Positions 49,991 through 58,707 of a stretch of DNA of 61,008 nt are shown here, one piece after another. The notes below the pieces were generated by a model that searched no databases, had not been told where the DNA came from, and saw only the letters and a program-made list of their open reading frames with translations. Every line of letters begins with the position of its first letter. The first letter of the stretch is position 1. The DNA is from CAZTAR01 sp043813895 (GTDB lineage Bacteria > Planctomycetota > Phycisphaerae > UBA1845 > UTPLA1): contig JBDRKQ010000218.1 of NCBI GenBank assembly GCA_043813895.1, forward strand, positions 1-61,008. The letters run 5' to 3'. A program made the translations under genes and the position numbers.

Positions 49991-51544
49991 TCACTCCGAT
50001 TGCCGTCGTTCCGTGTTGACCGCCCGGCGATGCCTGAAACTGGTGATCGTTCTCCTGGGGCCCTCTCGCAGACTGACGACCTCCAGATACCGTGCGGCGA
50101 GCCGATCGAACACCTTCTGCGAGAGCGGATTCCGTTTGCCCTCGTGGCAGGAGTCGATCTCGGCCAGGACCAGTCGGTCTTCGGGAAGCCGCGATTCCAG
50201 CGCTTCCCAACATTCGAGCGTGACGTCCGCCCCGCCGACCGCCACGGCAGCGTCGGGTTTCATCTCGGCAATCAGCGGCAGTGCGTAGCCGCGTTTCGGC
50301 GTATCGATGACGAGGCAGTCGGCGCTGCGTAGCGCCGCCACGAGATGCGCGTCGGTCGGGCGGGCGAAGAGCTGCCAGATGCCAAGGACGTGGCTCGCGA
50401 GCGAGACGACCAGGACGGTGATCGCCGTGCGCCTGACCCAGGGCCGCCTGCCCCCCGACGCAGCGCGGACGACGAGACTGACCGACACGAGCACGAGCGG
50501 AGCGAGGTGCTTCGCCTCGACGGCGTGGGGCGGGATTCTGCCGGCAGCCAATAGGATTATCCACAGCGCGCACCAGCCCACAGCCGCGCACCACAAGGCA
50601 CGGTCGACCGCCCCGCCATGGCGCCATGCCAAGACCGCAGTCAAAACGAACATGAGCACGGCCATGATCGGCGGCGCGGGCGAGTTCCTCCAGGCCCAGG
50701 GCAGCGAGCACCATGCCTCGGTCAGGCCGCGGGCAATTGCCGAAGCAGCGCTCCCGAACGCCATGCCGGACGCGGGCGAGGCGTGTGTGTGAATCGTCTC
50801 CTGTCCCCAAATGAGCACAGGCGAGATGAGAACGGCTGAGAGCAGCATGGCGACCGCCAGGATCGGCCAACGCCGCCACTTGCCCGAAAGCAAGTGGGCC
50901 AACGCCACCAGAAAGGCGGCCGCTATCCAGACGACCGTGCCGTATTGCGTCCACAAGAGCACGACGGGCGCCAACGCCAAGAGCATGACTGTGTGTCGTG
51001 CGGGTTTTCGCTCCTCCCAAAGCGCGATCAAGGCGGCGAGACTGACTGCGACGCCCAGGCATACGAGTGCGTACTGTCGTAGTTCCGTCGCGATTCCGAT
51101 CATCACCGGTGTGGCTAACAGCCAGGCAAGGCCCAGCAGCCTCGCGACGGGCGCCGCGCGCGGCCAGATCCACCGCATTGCGAGCCACGCGGCAATCAGG
51201 AAGAGCAGAGTGCCGAACAGTCGATAGGCGGCGTGTTGATCCGGCGCCAGCGTCGCCAGCCCGTGAAGAATCAGGAAGTAGAGCGGTGGATGGATATCGT
51301 TGTGGGAGAGCGAACGAATGACGTCGCCGGTGCTCGTGTTGTGAGCGGGCCGCAAGAGGTCCTGCAACTCGCCCGCCGGGCGAATGGTAAGCCTGTCGAG
51401 GTCGGCATAAAGACCTTGAATCCGATCGGACTTGCCGGCCGCGACGAGGAGAGAAATCGCCTCGTCGTGTTCGAGCAGATTCGCGGATCGCTCGACGGCC
51501 AGACAAACATGGATCGCTACAACGACCGCCAGCAACGCAACCAC
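49991..51544 (-). CDS. Membrane glycosyltransferase (PMT/ArnT-like, GT-C fold)
   Basis: A multi-pass protein of at least 517 residues with the GT-C signature: the first extracytoplasmic loop has an acidic pair EHDEAISL, then SHNDIHPPLYFLILHGLATL, as in polyprenyl-phosphate-sugar mannosyl- and arabinosyltransferases. About ten membrane segments follow, with a hydrophilic C-terminal domain (ARPTDAHLVAALRSADCLVIDTPKRGY). The ORF starts at GTG 51544, but an ideal AGGAGG sits nine bases before an in-frame ATT at 51586 (PDRPRLVPRQYRLVVALLAVVV), so a rare ATT start is possible. It sits between atpA and atpG. Confidence 0.75.
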   Translation of the reverse strand: MVALLAVVVAIHVCLAVERSANLLEHDEAISLLVAAGKSDRIQGLYADLDRLTIRPAGELQDLLRPAHNTSTGDVIRSLSHNDIHPPLYFLILHGLATLAPDQHAAYRLFGTLLFLIAAWLAMRWIWPRAAPVARLLGLAWLLATPVMIGIATELRQYALVCLGVAVSLAALIALWEERKPARHTVMLLALAPVVLLWTQYGTVVWIAAAFLVALAHLLSGKWRRWPILAVAMLLSAVLISPVLIWGQETIHTHASPASGMAFGSAASAIARGLTEAWCSLPWAWRNSPAPPIMAVLMFVLTAVLAWRHGGAVDRALWCAAVGWCALWIILLAAGRIPPHAVEAKHLAPLVLVSVSLVVRAASGGRRPWVRRTAITVLVVSLASHVLGIWQLFARPTDAHLVAALRSADCLVIDTPKRGYALPLIAEMKPDAAVAVGGADVTLECWEALESRLPEDRLVLAEIDSCHEGKRNPLSQKVFDRLAARYLEVVSLREGPRRTITSFRHRRAVNTERRQSE

Positions 51545-51661
51545 GAGACGGTACTGACGCGGAACCAGTCGAGGGCGATCTGGAATGGGCGGGGTCCTCC
51601 TCAGGATCGCTCTGCAAGGCGTTGATGTGGGAACGTCTGGGCGTCATCTCGTGGTTGCCGA

Positions 51662-53323
51662 TTACCTCTTATCTTCCGCCGAAGAAAATCGCTTCTTGAA
51701 TGTGCCGATGATCTCGCTCAGTTTCGTATCCATGGCGTCATCCATCACCTTCTTGTCCGTAAGCTCCTCCCAGACCTCGGGCAGTTCGTCGTTGAAGTGC
51801 TTGAGCAACTGCTTCTCGAACTCCGCGACCTTGGAAAGCGGCAGGTCGTCCAGGTATCCTTTCGAGCCCGCGAAGATACTGATGATCTGATCGGTCACGT
51901 GATACGGCCTGTATTGGCCCTGTTTCAGCAGCTCGACCATGCGCGCGCCACGGTCCAACTGCCGTTGGGTGGCGACGTCGAGGTCGGTGCCGAGCTGCGC
52001 GAAGGCCTCGAGTTCGCGGAACGAAGCGAGGTCCAACCGGAGAGAGCCGGCGATCTTCTTCATCGCCTTCACCTGGGCATTGCCGCCGACGCGGCTCACG
52101 CTGATGCCGACGTTAACCGCGGGCCGGACTCCGGCGAAGAACAGGTCGGGCTCGAGGTAAATCTGCCCGTCCGTAATCGAAATCACGTTCGTCGGAATGT
52201 AGGCCGATACCTCGCCCTCGAGCGTCTCGATCACCGGCAGGGCGGTGAGTGAGCCGCCAGATGTGGGGTCAACGACCACCTCATGCCCCGCCATCCCCTT
52301 GGCGTCTTCTTTGGCCGCATGCTCGCCGGGGACGCCGATGTAGGTCTTGCCGTTGACACCGCCTTCCTTGAACTTGTCCCCGACGGGAACAACGGCCCTT
52401 CGCTCGGCGAGCTTGCAGGACCGTTCGAGAAGCCGGCTGTGAAGATAGAACACGTCGCCGGGGTAGGCCTCTCGACCGGGCGGCCGGCGAAGCAAGAGCG
52501 ACAACTGACGGTAGGCCTGGGCCTGTTTCGAGAGGTCGTCATAGACGCACAGAGTGTGCCTCCCCTGCGTGTACATGAAGTACTCCGCCATCGCGCACCC
52601 GGCGTAAGGGGCGATGTATTGCAGGGGGGCGGGGTCGGCGCTAGATGCCGAGACGACGATGGTGTAGTCCATCGCGTTGTGCGCCCGAAGCGTCTCGACG
52701 ACGCCGACGACCGTGGATTCCTTCTGGCCGATCGCAACGTAAACGCAGATGACCCCCGAGTCACGCTGGTTGATAATCGTGTCGACTGCAACCGCCGTCT
52801 TGCCGGTCTTCCGGTCGCCGATGATCAACTCTCTCTGGCCTCTGCCGATCGGGATCATACTGTCGATGGCCTTGATACCGGTCTGGAGCGGCTGGTTGAC
52901 CGGCTGGCGCTCGGCAATGCCAGGCGCCGTGAACTCCAAAGGCCAGCGGCGATCGCTGGTGATGGAGCCTTTCGCATCGAGTGCCCGGCCGAGCGGGTCA
53001 ACCACGCGCCCGATGACCGCGTCGCCGACGGGGACGCTGAGCAGTTTGCCGGTCGTGCGAACAGTGTCTCCCTCCTTCACGCCGAGATAGTCGCCGAGCA
53101 CGACCGCACCGACGGAGTTCTCTTCGAGGTTCATCACCTGCCCGATGGCGCCGTTTTCGAACTCGATCATCTCGCCGGCCATCGCGTTCGTGAGGCCGTA
53201 GACCTGGGTCACGCCGTCGCCGACGGCGATGACGCGCCCGACTTCGGACGCCTCGAGCTGTTCCTGGTATTGCGCGATTTCCTCTTTGATGATTGAGGTA
53301 ATCTCGTCAACCTGTATCTTCAT
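51662..53323 (-). CDS. atpA: F-type ATP synthase subunit alpha
   Basis: The non-catalytic nucleotide-binding subunit of F1. The 553-residue protein has Walker A GDRKTGKTA, the ELIIGDRKTGKTAVAVDTIINQ block, and PGREAYPGDVFYLHSRLLERSCKL. It is somewhat longer than the typical 500-515 residues because of an extra C-terminal stretch and loops near 335-345. GGAAGGA precedes the ATG, overlapping the end of atpH. Confidence 0.98.
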   Translation of the reverse strand: MKIQVDEITSIIKEEIAQYQEQLEASEVGRVIAVGDGVTQVYGLTNAMAGEMIEFENGAIGQVMNLEENSVGAVVLGDYLGVKEGDTVRTTGKLLSVPVGDAVIGRVVDPLGRALDAKGSITSDRRWPLEFTAPGIAERQPVNQPLQTGIKAIDSMIPIGRGQRELIIGDRKTGKTAVAVDTIINQRDSGVICVYVAIGQKESTVVGVVETLRAHNAMDYTIVVSASSADPAPLQYIAPYAGCAMAEYFMYTQGRHTLCVYDDLSKQAQAYRQLSLLLRRPPGREAYPGDVFYLHSRLLERSCKLAERRAVVPVGDKFKEGGVNGKTYIGVPGEHAAKEDAKGMAGHEVVVDPTSGGSLTALPVIETLEGEVSAYIPTNVISITDGQIYLEPDLFFAGVRPAVNVGISVSRVGGNAQVKAMKKIAGSLRLDLASFRELEAFAQLGTDLDVATQRQLDRGARMVELLKQGQYRPYHVTDQIISIFAGSKGYLDDLPLSKVAEFEKQLLKHFNDELPEVWEELTDKKVMDDAMDTKLSEIIGTFKKRFSSAEDKR

Positions 53324-53326
53324 CGT

Positions 53327-53932
53327 CTATCCTTCCGTCACGAATCTGGAGATGTCGGTGAGCAGGTGTTTCTCCGCGGCCTGCCTCAGGGCGATGCGGA
53401 TGTCGCGAAGACGCCGGAGGACCGACATGTCATAAACCTGGTCGGCCACCTGCACGGTGACCCCGCCCAGCAGGTCCGGGTCGACGCGCTCGACGAAGTC
53501 GGGTTCCCTGCCGGTGATGCGTCGGATCTCGTCGCGGAGCCTGGCCCTTTGCTCGTCCCCCAGCGGCGTGGCCGACGAAACATGCACCTCCTCGTGACCG
53601 AGCTGTTTGTCGAGCTTGTGCCTGTAGGCGTCGCAGACATCAGGGAGGATCATGGATCGGCGCTTGTCGTTGAGCACGAGGAGCAGGTTCAGCGTGAGCT
53701 GTGAGACGCGGCCGTTTCCGAACGCGTTTCGGATCGTCTTGCCCCGAGCGGCGAGGTCGATCGCGACCGAACTCATCATGGCGGCGAAACCGGGATCCTC
53801 TTGCCACATCCGCTTCAGATCGCGGAGTTCCCGGCCGATCTCCTCAGCCTCACCGGCCTCGCTGGCCAATTGAATCAGGCTCTCGGCATAAATGGCCGCG
53901 GCGGTTTGCGTGATGTCGAATTGCGAAGGCAT
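53327..53932 (-). CDS. atpH: F-type ATP synthase subunit delta
   Basis: A 201-residue stator subunit linking F1 to subunit b. The N-terminal helical domain (AAAIYAESLIQLASEAGEAEEIGRELRDLKRMW) and C-terminal KLGHEEVHVSSATPLGDEQRARLRDEIRRITGREPDFVERVDPDLLGGVTVQVADQVYDMSVLRRLRDI match the family, with the conserved DP-x-LLGG-x-x-x-x-x motif. It lies 3 bases before atpA. Confidence 0.95.
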   Translation of the reverse strand: MPSQFDITQTAAAIYAESLIQLASEAGEAEEIGRELRDLKRMWQEDPGFAAMMSSVAIDLAARGKTIRNAFGNGRVSQLTLNLLLVLNDKRRSMILPDVCDAYRHKLDKQLGHEEVHVSSATPLGDEQRARLRDEIRRITGREPDFVERVDPDLLGGVTVQVADQVYDMSVLRRLRDIRIALRQAAEKHLLTDISRFVTEG

Positions 53933-54025
53933 GTTCTTCCAATCGTGGGCGTCGCGCGATCGGCGTCGCGCGGTCTTGGCCGTCTGCCAGTCGCCGGCAT
54001 GATGCCGTGATTCGCGGAATGCCCC

Positions 54026-54616
54026 TTAGTTGTCGAGGCTCTGCATATCCGCGATCGCTTCGTCGAGCAGGTCCTTGTGATCGGCCGGCGTCAGTTGCCT
54101 GCGCACGATCTTACCCGCCACCGCCGCCGCCAGTTCGATCGTCCGGCTGTGCAGTTCCTTGACGGCACTGTCTCGCGCGAGGCCGATTTCGCGCTTTGCC
54201 CGCGCGATGATGGCGTCGGCTTCGCCCCTTGCCTCTTGCGCAATGCGCTTCTTGACTTCTTCGGCGTCGCGCCGGCCCTCCTCGACAATGGCGGACGCGT
54301 CTTCACGAGCCTTGTTCAGCTTCTCGGTGTACTCGTCCAGGAGGTTCCGCGCCTCTTCTCGCTCCGTCTTGGCGGAAGTGAGCGAATCGCGAATGAACTC
54401 TTCCCGGTGCTGGAGCGCCTTGAGGATGGGGCCCCACGCGAACTTGCCCAGGACGAAGAGCACAACGACGAAGATGACCAGCGTCCAGATGGCGTTCCCG
54501 AGATCGCCTGCAAAAATGCTCGGTTCGGCGCCGCCTTCCTCGGAAGCCAGTGCGAATTGCGCCGAGGCGACCAACGAAACGAGGAGGCATGCCAACCGTA
54601 CAGGTGTCTTGCTCAT
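54026..54616 (-). CDS. atpF: F-type ATP synthase subunit b
   Basis: The peripheral stalk subunit, 196 residues. An N-terminal cleavable-looking leader (MSKTPVRLACLLVSLVASAQFALA) precedes the membrane helix (NAIWTLVIFVVVLFVLGKFAWGPILKALQHREEFI), then a long charged coiled coil (LTSAKTEREEARNLLDEYTEKLNKAREDASAIVEEGRRDAEEVKKRI). A leader ahead of the b membrane helix is seen in several planctomycetes and some other phyla. Confidence 0.95.
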   Translation of the reverse strand: MSKTPVRLACLLVSLVASAQFALASEEGGAEPSIFAGDLGNAIWTLVIFVVVLFVLGKFAWGPILKALQHREEFIRDSLTSAKTEREEARNLLDEYTEKLNKAREDASAIVEEGRRDAEEVKKRIAQEARGEADAIIARAKREIGLARDSAVKELHSRTIELAAAVAGKIVRRQLTPADHKDLLDEAIADMQSLDN

Positions 54617-54729
54617 ATCTCATCATTCCCGATGCGGGCCGATGCGAGGCCGCGTTACAACCATGCGCGAACGGAGTGAAATGCAGCCGCCTGCGGCCGC
54701 GCCCGGATTCTCCGATCCTGAAAGCCTGA

Positions 54730-55086
54730 CTAGTGCAGGCTCTTCGCGGCCATGATTCCCAAGAAACATCCGAGGACGGCGAACAGCGTCGCGCCTTCGA
54801 TCATCGCGGCCGTAATTAGCGCCACACCGTTGATGGAGCCGGCGGCCTCGGGCTGTCGCGCCATGGCATCAGCGGCACTTCCGCCGATTCGGCCGATTCC
54901 AAGCCCGGCGCCGATGACGACCAACCCGGCGCCGATGGCCGCGCCGAAGATCGCGGCGCCGCTGTTCTCGAAAAAGCGGGAGCCGGTGGCCTTCTCCACG
55001 GCAGCTTCGTCACCATCGGCCGCCATTGCCGGGGCGGCCAGGACACACACACCAACCAACGCGAACAAGATCACCCTGCACATCAT
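54730..55086 (-). CDS. atpE: F-type ATP synthase subunit c, with leader peptide
   Basis: A 118-residue proteolipid of the rotor ring. After an apparent signal peptide (MMCRVILFALVGVCVLAAPAMA) comes the usual hairpin: first helix with AAIGAGLVVIGAGLGIGRIG, polar loop ARQPE, second helix with the ion-binding Glu97 in ITAAMIEGATLFAVLGCF. The Gln typical of sodium-binding rings is not at its place in the first helix, so proton coupling is more likely (inference). The second Met is an alternative start. Confidence 0.95.
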   Translation of the reverse strand: MMCRVILFALVGVCVLAAPAMAADGDEAAVEKATGSRFFENSGAAIFGAAIGAGLVVIGAGLGIGRIGGSAADAMARQPEAAGSINGVALITAAMIEGATLFAVLGCFLGIMAAKSLH

Positions 55087-55194
55087 GAGTTTCGTCCTTT
55101 CATTCCTCTGAGATTGCCCGGGCTGTTCTTCCGAATCGACAGGCGCCAGGCTCCGTCATCGTTCGTTGTTCAATCACGCACCGGCACCGCGAAG

Positions 55195-56079
55195 TCAGGG
55201 TGCCGCGTGCACCTCCTGTGTTCCATGTTCTCCACTGCCCGCCTCGTCGTGGTCCTCGTGGTGGATGTCCACGGCCATACCGATGAAGACACAACTGAGG
55301 AAGGTGAAAATAAACGCCTGCAAGAAGGCGACGAAAATCTCGAGCAAAGTGATGGCCACGCTGCCCAGGACGACGGGAATAGCGATCGCAAACCCGACGG
55401 CCACGCCGATCGCGCCGGCCATGGCAATGAAGCTAACGAGCACGGCCAACAGAACGTGACCCGCGACCATGTTGGCGAAGAGCCGGATGCAGAGTGCAAA
55501 GGTCTTCGCGGCCAGGCCGATCACCTCCAGGAGGGCGATCAGGAGATTGATCGGGAACGGGCCCATGAAAAAGTGCTTGACGTAGGCCATCCCGTGCAGC
55601 CTCAGCCCGTTCACGATAATCATGACGAGCGTGCAAAGCGCGAGGGTGCCCGTCGTCCATATGTTGCCCGTCGCCGTGCCGTAGATGCCGTGGCCGAAGA
55701 TCGGCTTCGTAATCGGATCAAGCGGCAGTAGGCCCAGCAGATTGCAGGTCAGTACGAAGAAGAAGGCCGTCCAGATGTAGACGATGAAGCGGTCGGTATA
55801 GGCCCCCATGTTCGGCCTGGCAATGGAGTCTCGGAGGAACGAGCAAATCGTCTCGATGAGATTCTGCATGCCCGTGGGCGTGTGTCGCTCGACCTCATCG
55901 ACGCCCTTCTTGGCACGCACGATGCGCGGCAGCGCGAGCATGAGCAACACGGCCGCGATCAACATCATGATGACATGATTGGATATGAGTGTGAAACGAC
56001 CGTCGAGAATCTTGATCCACGGATGGTCAACGACGTGCGTGAGCGGGTTATCGCCTGATGCCAGAACGAGGTAGTTCAT
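55195..56079 (-). CDS. atpB: F-type ATP synthase subunit a
   Basis: The stator channel subunit of Fo. The 294-residue protein has about six membrane helices. The essential Arg lies in FALCIRLFANMVAGH, and the conserved GNLLGLLP equivalent is TCNLLGLLPL. The His/Asp/Glu-rich tail (DIHHEDHDEAGSGEHG) is extra. ATG 56079 (MNYLVLASGDNP) overlaps the stop of the preceding gene (ATGA); the frame is open to 56163. Confidence 0.95.
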   Translation of the reverse strand: MNYLVLASGDNPLTHVVDHPWIKILDGRFTLISNHVIMMLIAAVLLMLALPRIVRAKKGVDEVERHTPTGMQNLIETICSFLRDSIARPNMGAYTDRFIVYIWTAFFFVLTCNLLGLLPLDPITKPIFGHGIYGTATGNIWTTGTLALCTLVMIIVNGLRLHGMAYVKHFFMGPFPINLLIALLEVIGLAAKTFALCIRLFANMVAGHVLLAVLVSFIAMAGAIGVAVGFAIAIPVVLGSVAITLLEIFVAFLQAFIFTFLSCVFIGMAVDIHHEDHDEAGSGEHGTQEVHAAP

Positions 56080-56495
56080 GTTTGCGATCCGAGCTCCTTG
56101 CCCCACTTGATGATGGCCTGGGTTTCGACCCCGATCATCACGATGTACGCGATGCCCACCCACAACAGGAACACCGCCGGGTCAACAACGTCGCTCCACA
56201 AAACGACGGCCGCAATGGCCGCCGTCACGAGCAGGCGAACGACGCCTGCCGCCAATCCCATCTGAAGACGCCTCTTCGCGTCGCTCTTTACCATGCGACG
56301 CATCGTGGGATACAGAGTTCCGCAAACGACCGCGACAACCACTGCCTGGCCGACCAGCATCGCCTCCAGCCCCCCGGGGCCGGCCTTCCACCGCGTCGGC
56401 AGGTATCCTACTAGCATCAGCGCCAGCCAGCCAGCCAGCGGCCAGCAGTAGATCCGCCGCGCGGTCCGACGCATGTCTTCGGCTGCCGGCATCAA
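56076..56495 (-). CDS. Membrane protein of the ATP synthase operon, AtpI-like (second)
   Basis: A 139-residue protein with four predicted membrane segments (YCWPLAGWLALMLVGYLPT, LEAMLVGQAVVVAVVCGTLY, LAAGVVRLLVTAAIAAVVLW, AVFLLWVGIAYIVMIGVETQAIIKW). Its position between the AtpI gene and atpB, and four-helix layout, match the accessory 'ATP synthase I' proteins that help c-ring assembly. ATGA overlaps occur on both sides. Confidence 0.7.
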   Translation of the reverse strand: MMPAAEDMRRTARRIYCWPLAGWLALMLVGYLPTRWKAGPGGLEAMLVGQAVVVAVVCGTLYPTMRRMVKSDAKRRLQMGLAAGVVRLLVTAAIAAVVLWSDVVDPAVFLLWVGIAYIVMIGVETQAIIKWGKELGSQT

Positions 56496-56776
56496 GCACC
56501 CGTGTCGTCACCGGGGCAATCCGGGCGACGGCCGCTCTTCCGGCGGTTTTGGCGAAGCATGTCTCGCACAGACCGTCGGATGAGGTTGTATAGGCCGCCA
56601 ACGATTCCGATCACCGCACAGACGACCATGCCCCAAGGTTCGGTATCGAACTTCCTGTCGATCCACCAACCCAATAAGCACGCGCCACCCATCGTGGCAG
56701 CCAATTCGAGCCCGGCCCCCGCAGCCCACCGACCCGACGAGCTGGGCGGCCGGTCGGGTGTCTCCTGGTTGCTCAT
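56492..56776 (-). CDS. atpI: AtpI/AtpQ-type ATP synthase accessory protein
   Basis: A 94-residue protein with two membrane helices and the family signature GACLLGWWIDRKFDTEPWGMVVCAVIGIVGGLYNLIR. This small family precedes atpB in many operons and assists assembly or Mg2+ handling. ATG 56776 (MSNQETPDRPPSSS) is preceded by GGAG seven bases upstream; the frame is open to 56893. It is the first gene of the atp operon as seen here. Confidence 0.8.
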   Translation of the reverse strand: MSNQETPDRPPSSSGRWAAGAGLELAATMGGACLLGWWIDRKFDTEPWGMVVCAVIGIVGGLYNLIRRSVRDMLRQNRRKSGRRPDCPGDDTGA

Positions 56777-57053
56777 ACGGGGCTCCGGACGTTCGGGCCG
56801 GCGCAGCCACCTCGACAAGCCGCGCAACAGTCCGGGACATGCCTGGGTTCGCGCCCGCCAGTCGCCGGGCGCGACGATCTTGCTTCCACTCACTTGTCAA
56901 TGCGAGACAGTGCAACGCACCTGCCCACGCGACGGTCCGCAAGTCTAGCGAATGGCCATCATCGGCGTCAACCGCCCCGCGAGGTGAAATCGCCTTGTTG
57001 GATTGCCGAAACAGGGGCCTCCGCCCGGACAAAGCGATGCTGTCTCGCAGGGA

Positions 57054-58277
57054 TCAGCCGCCAGCGCCGTGTTCGTCCATCTTGGCGCCCTCGGCGATCG
57101 AGATGTCTCTCTCGGCGAGGCCTTTGGTCGGGCGCTTGAAGCCGAACCACGGGACCGCCACGCCCGGCAGAGCCCAGATGATCTGGATGATCCTGATGCC
57201 GAGGGAGAGCGCGAGCATGACAGAAGCGGTCGTCCATTCTCCGTCCACGAGGATCTTGTAGAAGACCGCTTCCAGGAGGCCGAATCCCTGGACGCTGATC
57301 GGGATCGCGGCGAACAGGTACCCCACCACAAAACACAGGAGGCAGGCCAGGTAAAGATCGGCCCAGGTTCGGCCCGCCGAGGGCTCGACCCCCAGCCCGC
57401 GGGCCAGGCAATAAAGGGAGAGGCTGACCACAAAGTGCAGGAGGATGGTGCCGGCCAGCGCGAGAATCGTCGCCTTCGGATGATAGCGGAAGCTGAAGGC
57501 AGTCTCGTCCACCCGGCGAAGCAGGTCACCAAAGGGAAGCTTCTCGAGGAGCCGCTCGTAACGGATCCAGCGCCGCAGGCGGTTTGAGAAGAAAACACAG
57601 GAGCCGATAATAAGGACACCCGTCAGATAGCCGACCCACCGGCCGTAGGGTCCGATGATGTCCGTGTGCCACGAGGCAAAGACCGCGCCGGCTGCAAGGA
57701 GGAGAAAGCTGATGAGCCCGATCACGCGATCGAGAAACACGATCGTCACGCCTTCGGTCCGTTTGTGCGTCTGCTTCGCAATGTGATAGGCCTTGTAAAA
57801 GTCACCGCCGGTTGTGCCTGGCAAGGCAAAGTTGAAGAAGTTCCCGGCAAACGTCAGGAGGGTCGCATCGCGAAACGAGACAAAGATATTCTGTGTCTTG
57901 AGAAGGATGCGAAGCCGCCAGGCCATGACGAAGGCCGCCGGCGCAACGGCCAGGAAGGCCCACAGCGCCCACGACCATTCGATTCGGACGACGATGTACC
58001 TCAGGCCGTACTCGATGGAACGCTGGCCCCGCTCAAGCTGCCCGGGCTCGGCGAGTTGGTCGCGTGGAACGTCGTGCTCCTGCCCGTCGTCCGCATCGCG
58101 GATGGTGACGCTCTCCTGATCTTCGACGACAAGCAGGTGTCTGACCTCGGGGGCATCGCGGAGGCGAACATAGTTGTTGAGGGAGACCTTGCCGCTGAGA
58201 TACCACAATGCGCAGCAGCACACGACGAGCTTGATGAACCGCATGAGCCATGTCTTGGTGGCGGGCGTCACGTTCAC
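57054..58277 (-). CDS. Flippase-like membrane protein (lysylphosphatidylglycerol synthase transmembrane domain, YbhN type)
   Basis: A 407-residue protein with about eight membrane helices. The family signature is FNFALPGTTGGDFYKAYHIAKQ, followed by FLDRVIGLISFLLLA and the late AIPISVQGFGLLEAVF. Members include the flippase domain of MprF and YbhN-type proteins; they move or modify glycolipids. An unusual soluble insert (residues about 40-95: APEVRHLLVVEDQESVTIRDADDGQEH) sits between the first and second helices. It is just upstream of, and co-directional with, the atp operon but separated by about 280 bases. Confidence 0.8.
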   Translation of the reverse strand: MNVTPATKTWLMRFIKLVVCCCALWYLSGKVSLNNYVRLRDAPEVRHLLVVEDQESVTIRDADDGQEHDVPRDQLAEPGQLERGQRSIEYGLRYIVVRIEWSWALWAFLAVAPAAFVMAWRLRILLKTQNIFVSFRDATLLTFAGNFFNFALPGTTGGDFYKAYHIAKQTHKRTEGVTIVFLDRVIGLISFLLLAAGAVFASWHTDIIGPYGRWVGYLTGVLIIGSCVFFSNRLRRWIRYERLLEKLPFGDLLRRVDETAFSFRYHPKATILALAGTILLHFVVSLSLYCLARGLGVEPSAGRTWADLYLACLLCFVVGYLFAAIPISVQGFGLLEAVFYKILVDGEWTTASVMLALSLGIRIIQIIWALPGVAVPWFGFKRPTKGLAERDISIAEGAKMDEHGAGG

Positions 58278-58408
58278 TCCGGGTGGCCGAATGGGGCGAT
58301 CGAGTCCGAGTTCGCACAGGACACGCAGGCGTGCCGCGGCGGGCCAGGGTAGCCGCTCTCGGCCGCAACGACAATGAGGGGGTATGAGGTGAGTGCGCGA
58401 GCACTCGC

Positions 58409-58466
58409 TTTGCCGAGAATCCGCTCTCGGCCTTCAGGCCCGTGCCAAGACAGGATTCTCGGCAAA
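58409..58466. repeat. Inverted repeat R4, copy B
   Basis: Perfect 14-bp arms TTTGCCGAGAATCC (58409-58422) and GGATTCTCGGCAAA (58453-58466), with an inner hairpin GCCGAG/CTCGGC (58412-58431). It shares GCCGAGAATCC and CTCGGCC with 40868-40887. Confidence 0.7.
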
Positions 58467-58640
58467 CCGGTTCCGTGCAGAGTGTGATGCAAACAAAACA
58501 AGAACCCCCGGTCGTGGGTTTCCGGCAGGGGTCTGGTCGGTGTTCCCACGATCGGGGGATGCGAAGTCGAGCCGTGTGTGCCAGCCGCTTGCAGTCGCGC
58601 GGCCGGCCGGAGTCCTTCGGGTCACACCGCCGCCCGGATT

Positions 58641-58677
58641 GAGTGGCTGGGCCAGCGAGCCATGTGCTCAGCCACTC
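58641..58677 (-). terminator. Hairpin after the subtilase gene, possible terminator
   Basis: A perfect 9-bp stem GAGTGGCTG/CAGCCACTC about 30 bases beyond the stop at 58708 in transcription direction. No T-run follows, so intrinsic termination is uncertain. Confidence 0.35.
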
Positions 58678-58707
58678 GCACCGGTAAGGGCGGAGAAACC
58701 GCAGTTG

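Larger units (their letters stand above)
58278..58707. other. Intergenic region with repeat R4 and a hairpin
   Basis: 430 bases between the flippase and the subtilase. It holds R4 copy B (58409-58466) and a hairpin just past the subtilase stop (58641-58677). No gene is supported. Confidence 0.55.

Noticed and set aside
49908..51647. 579-residue open frame overlapping the glycosyltransferase in another frame
   Set aside because: It is longer than the chosen frame but Arg/Gly-rich without membrane helices; the 49991-51544 frame encodes a coherent GT-C membrane protein.
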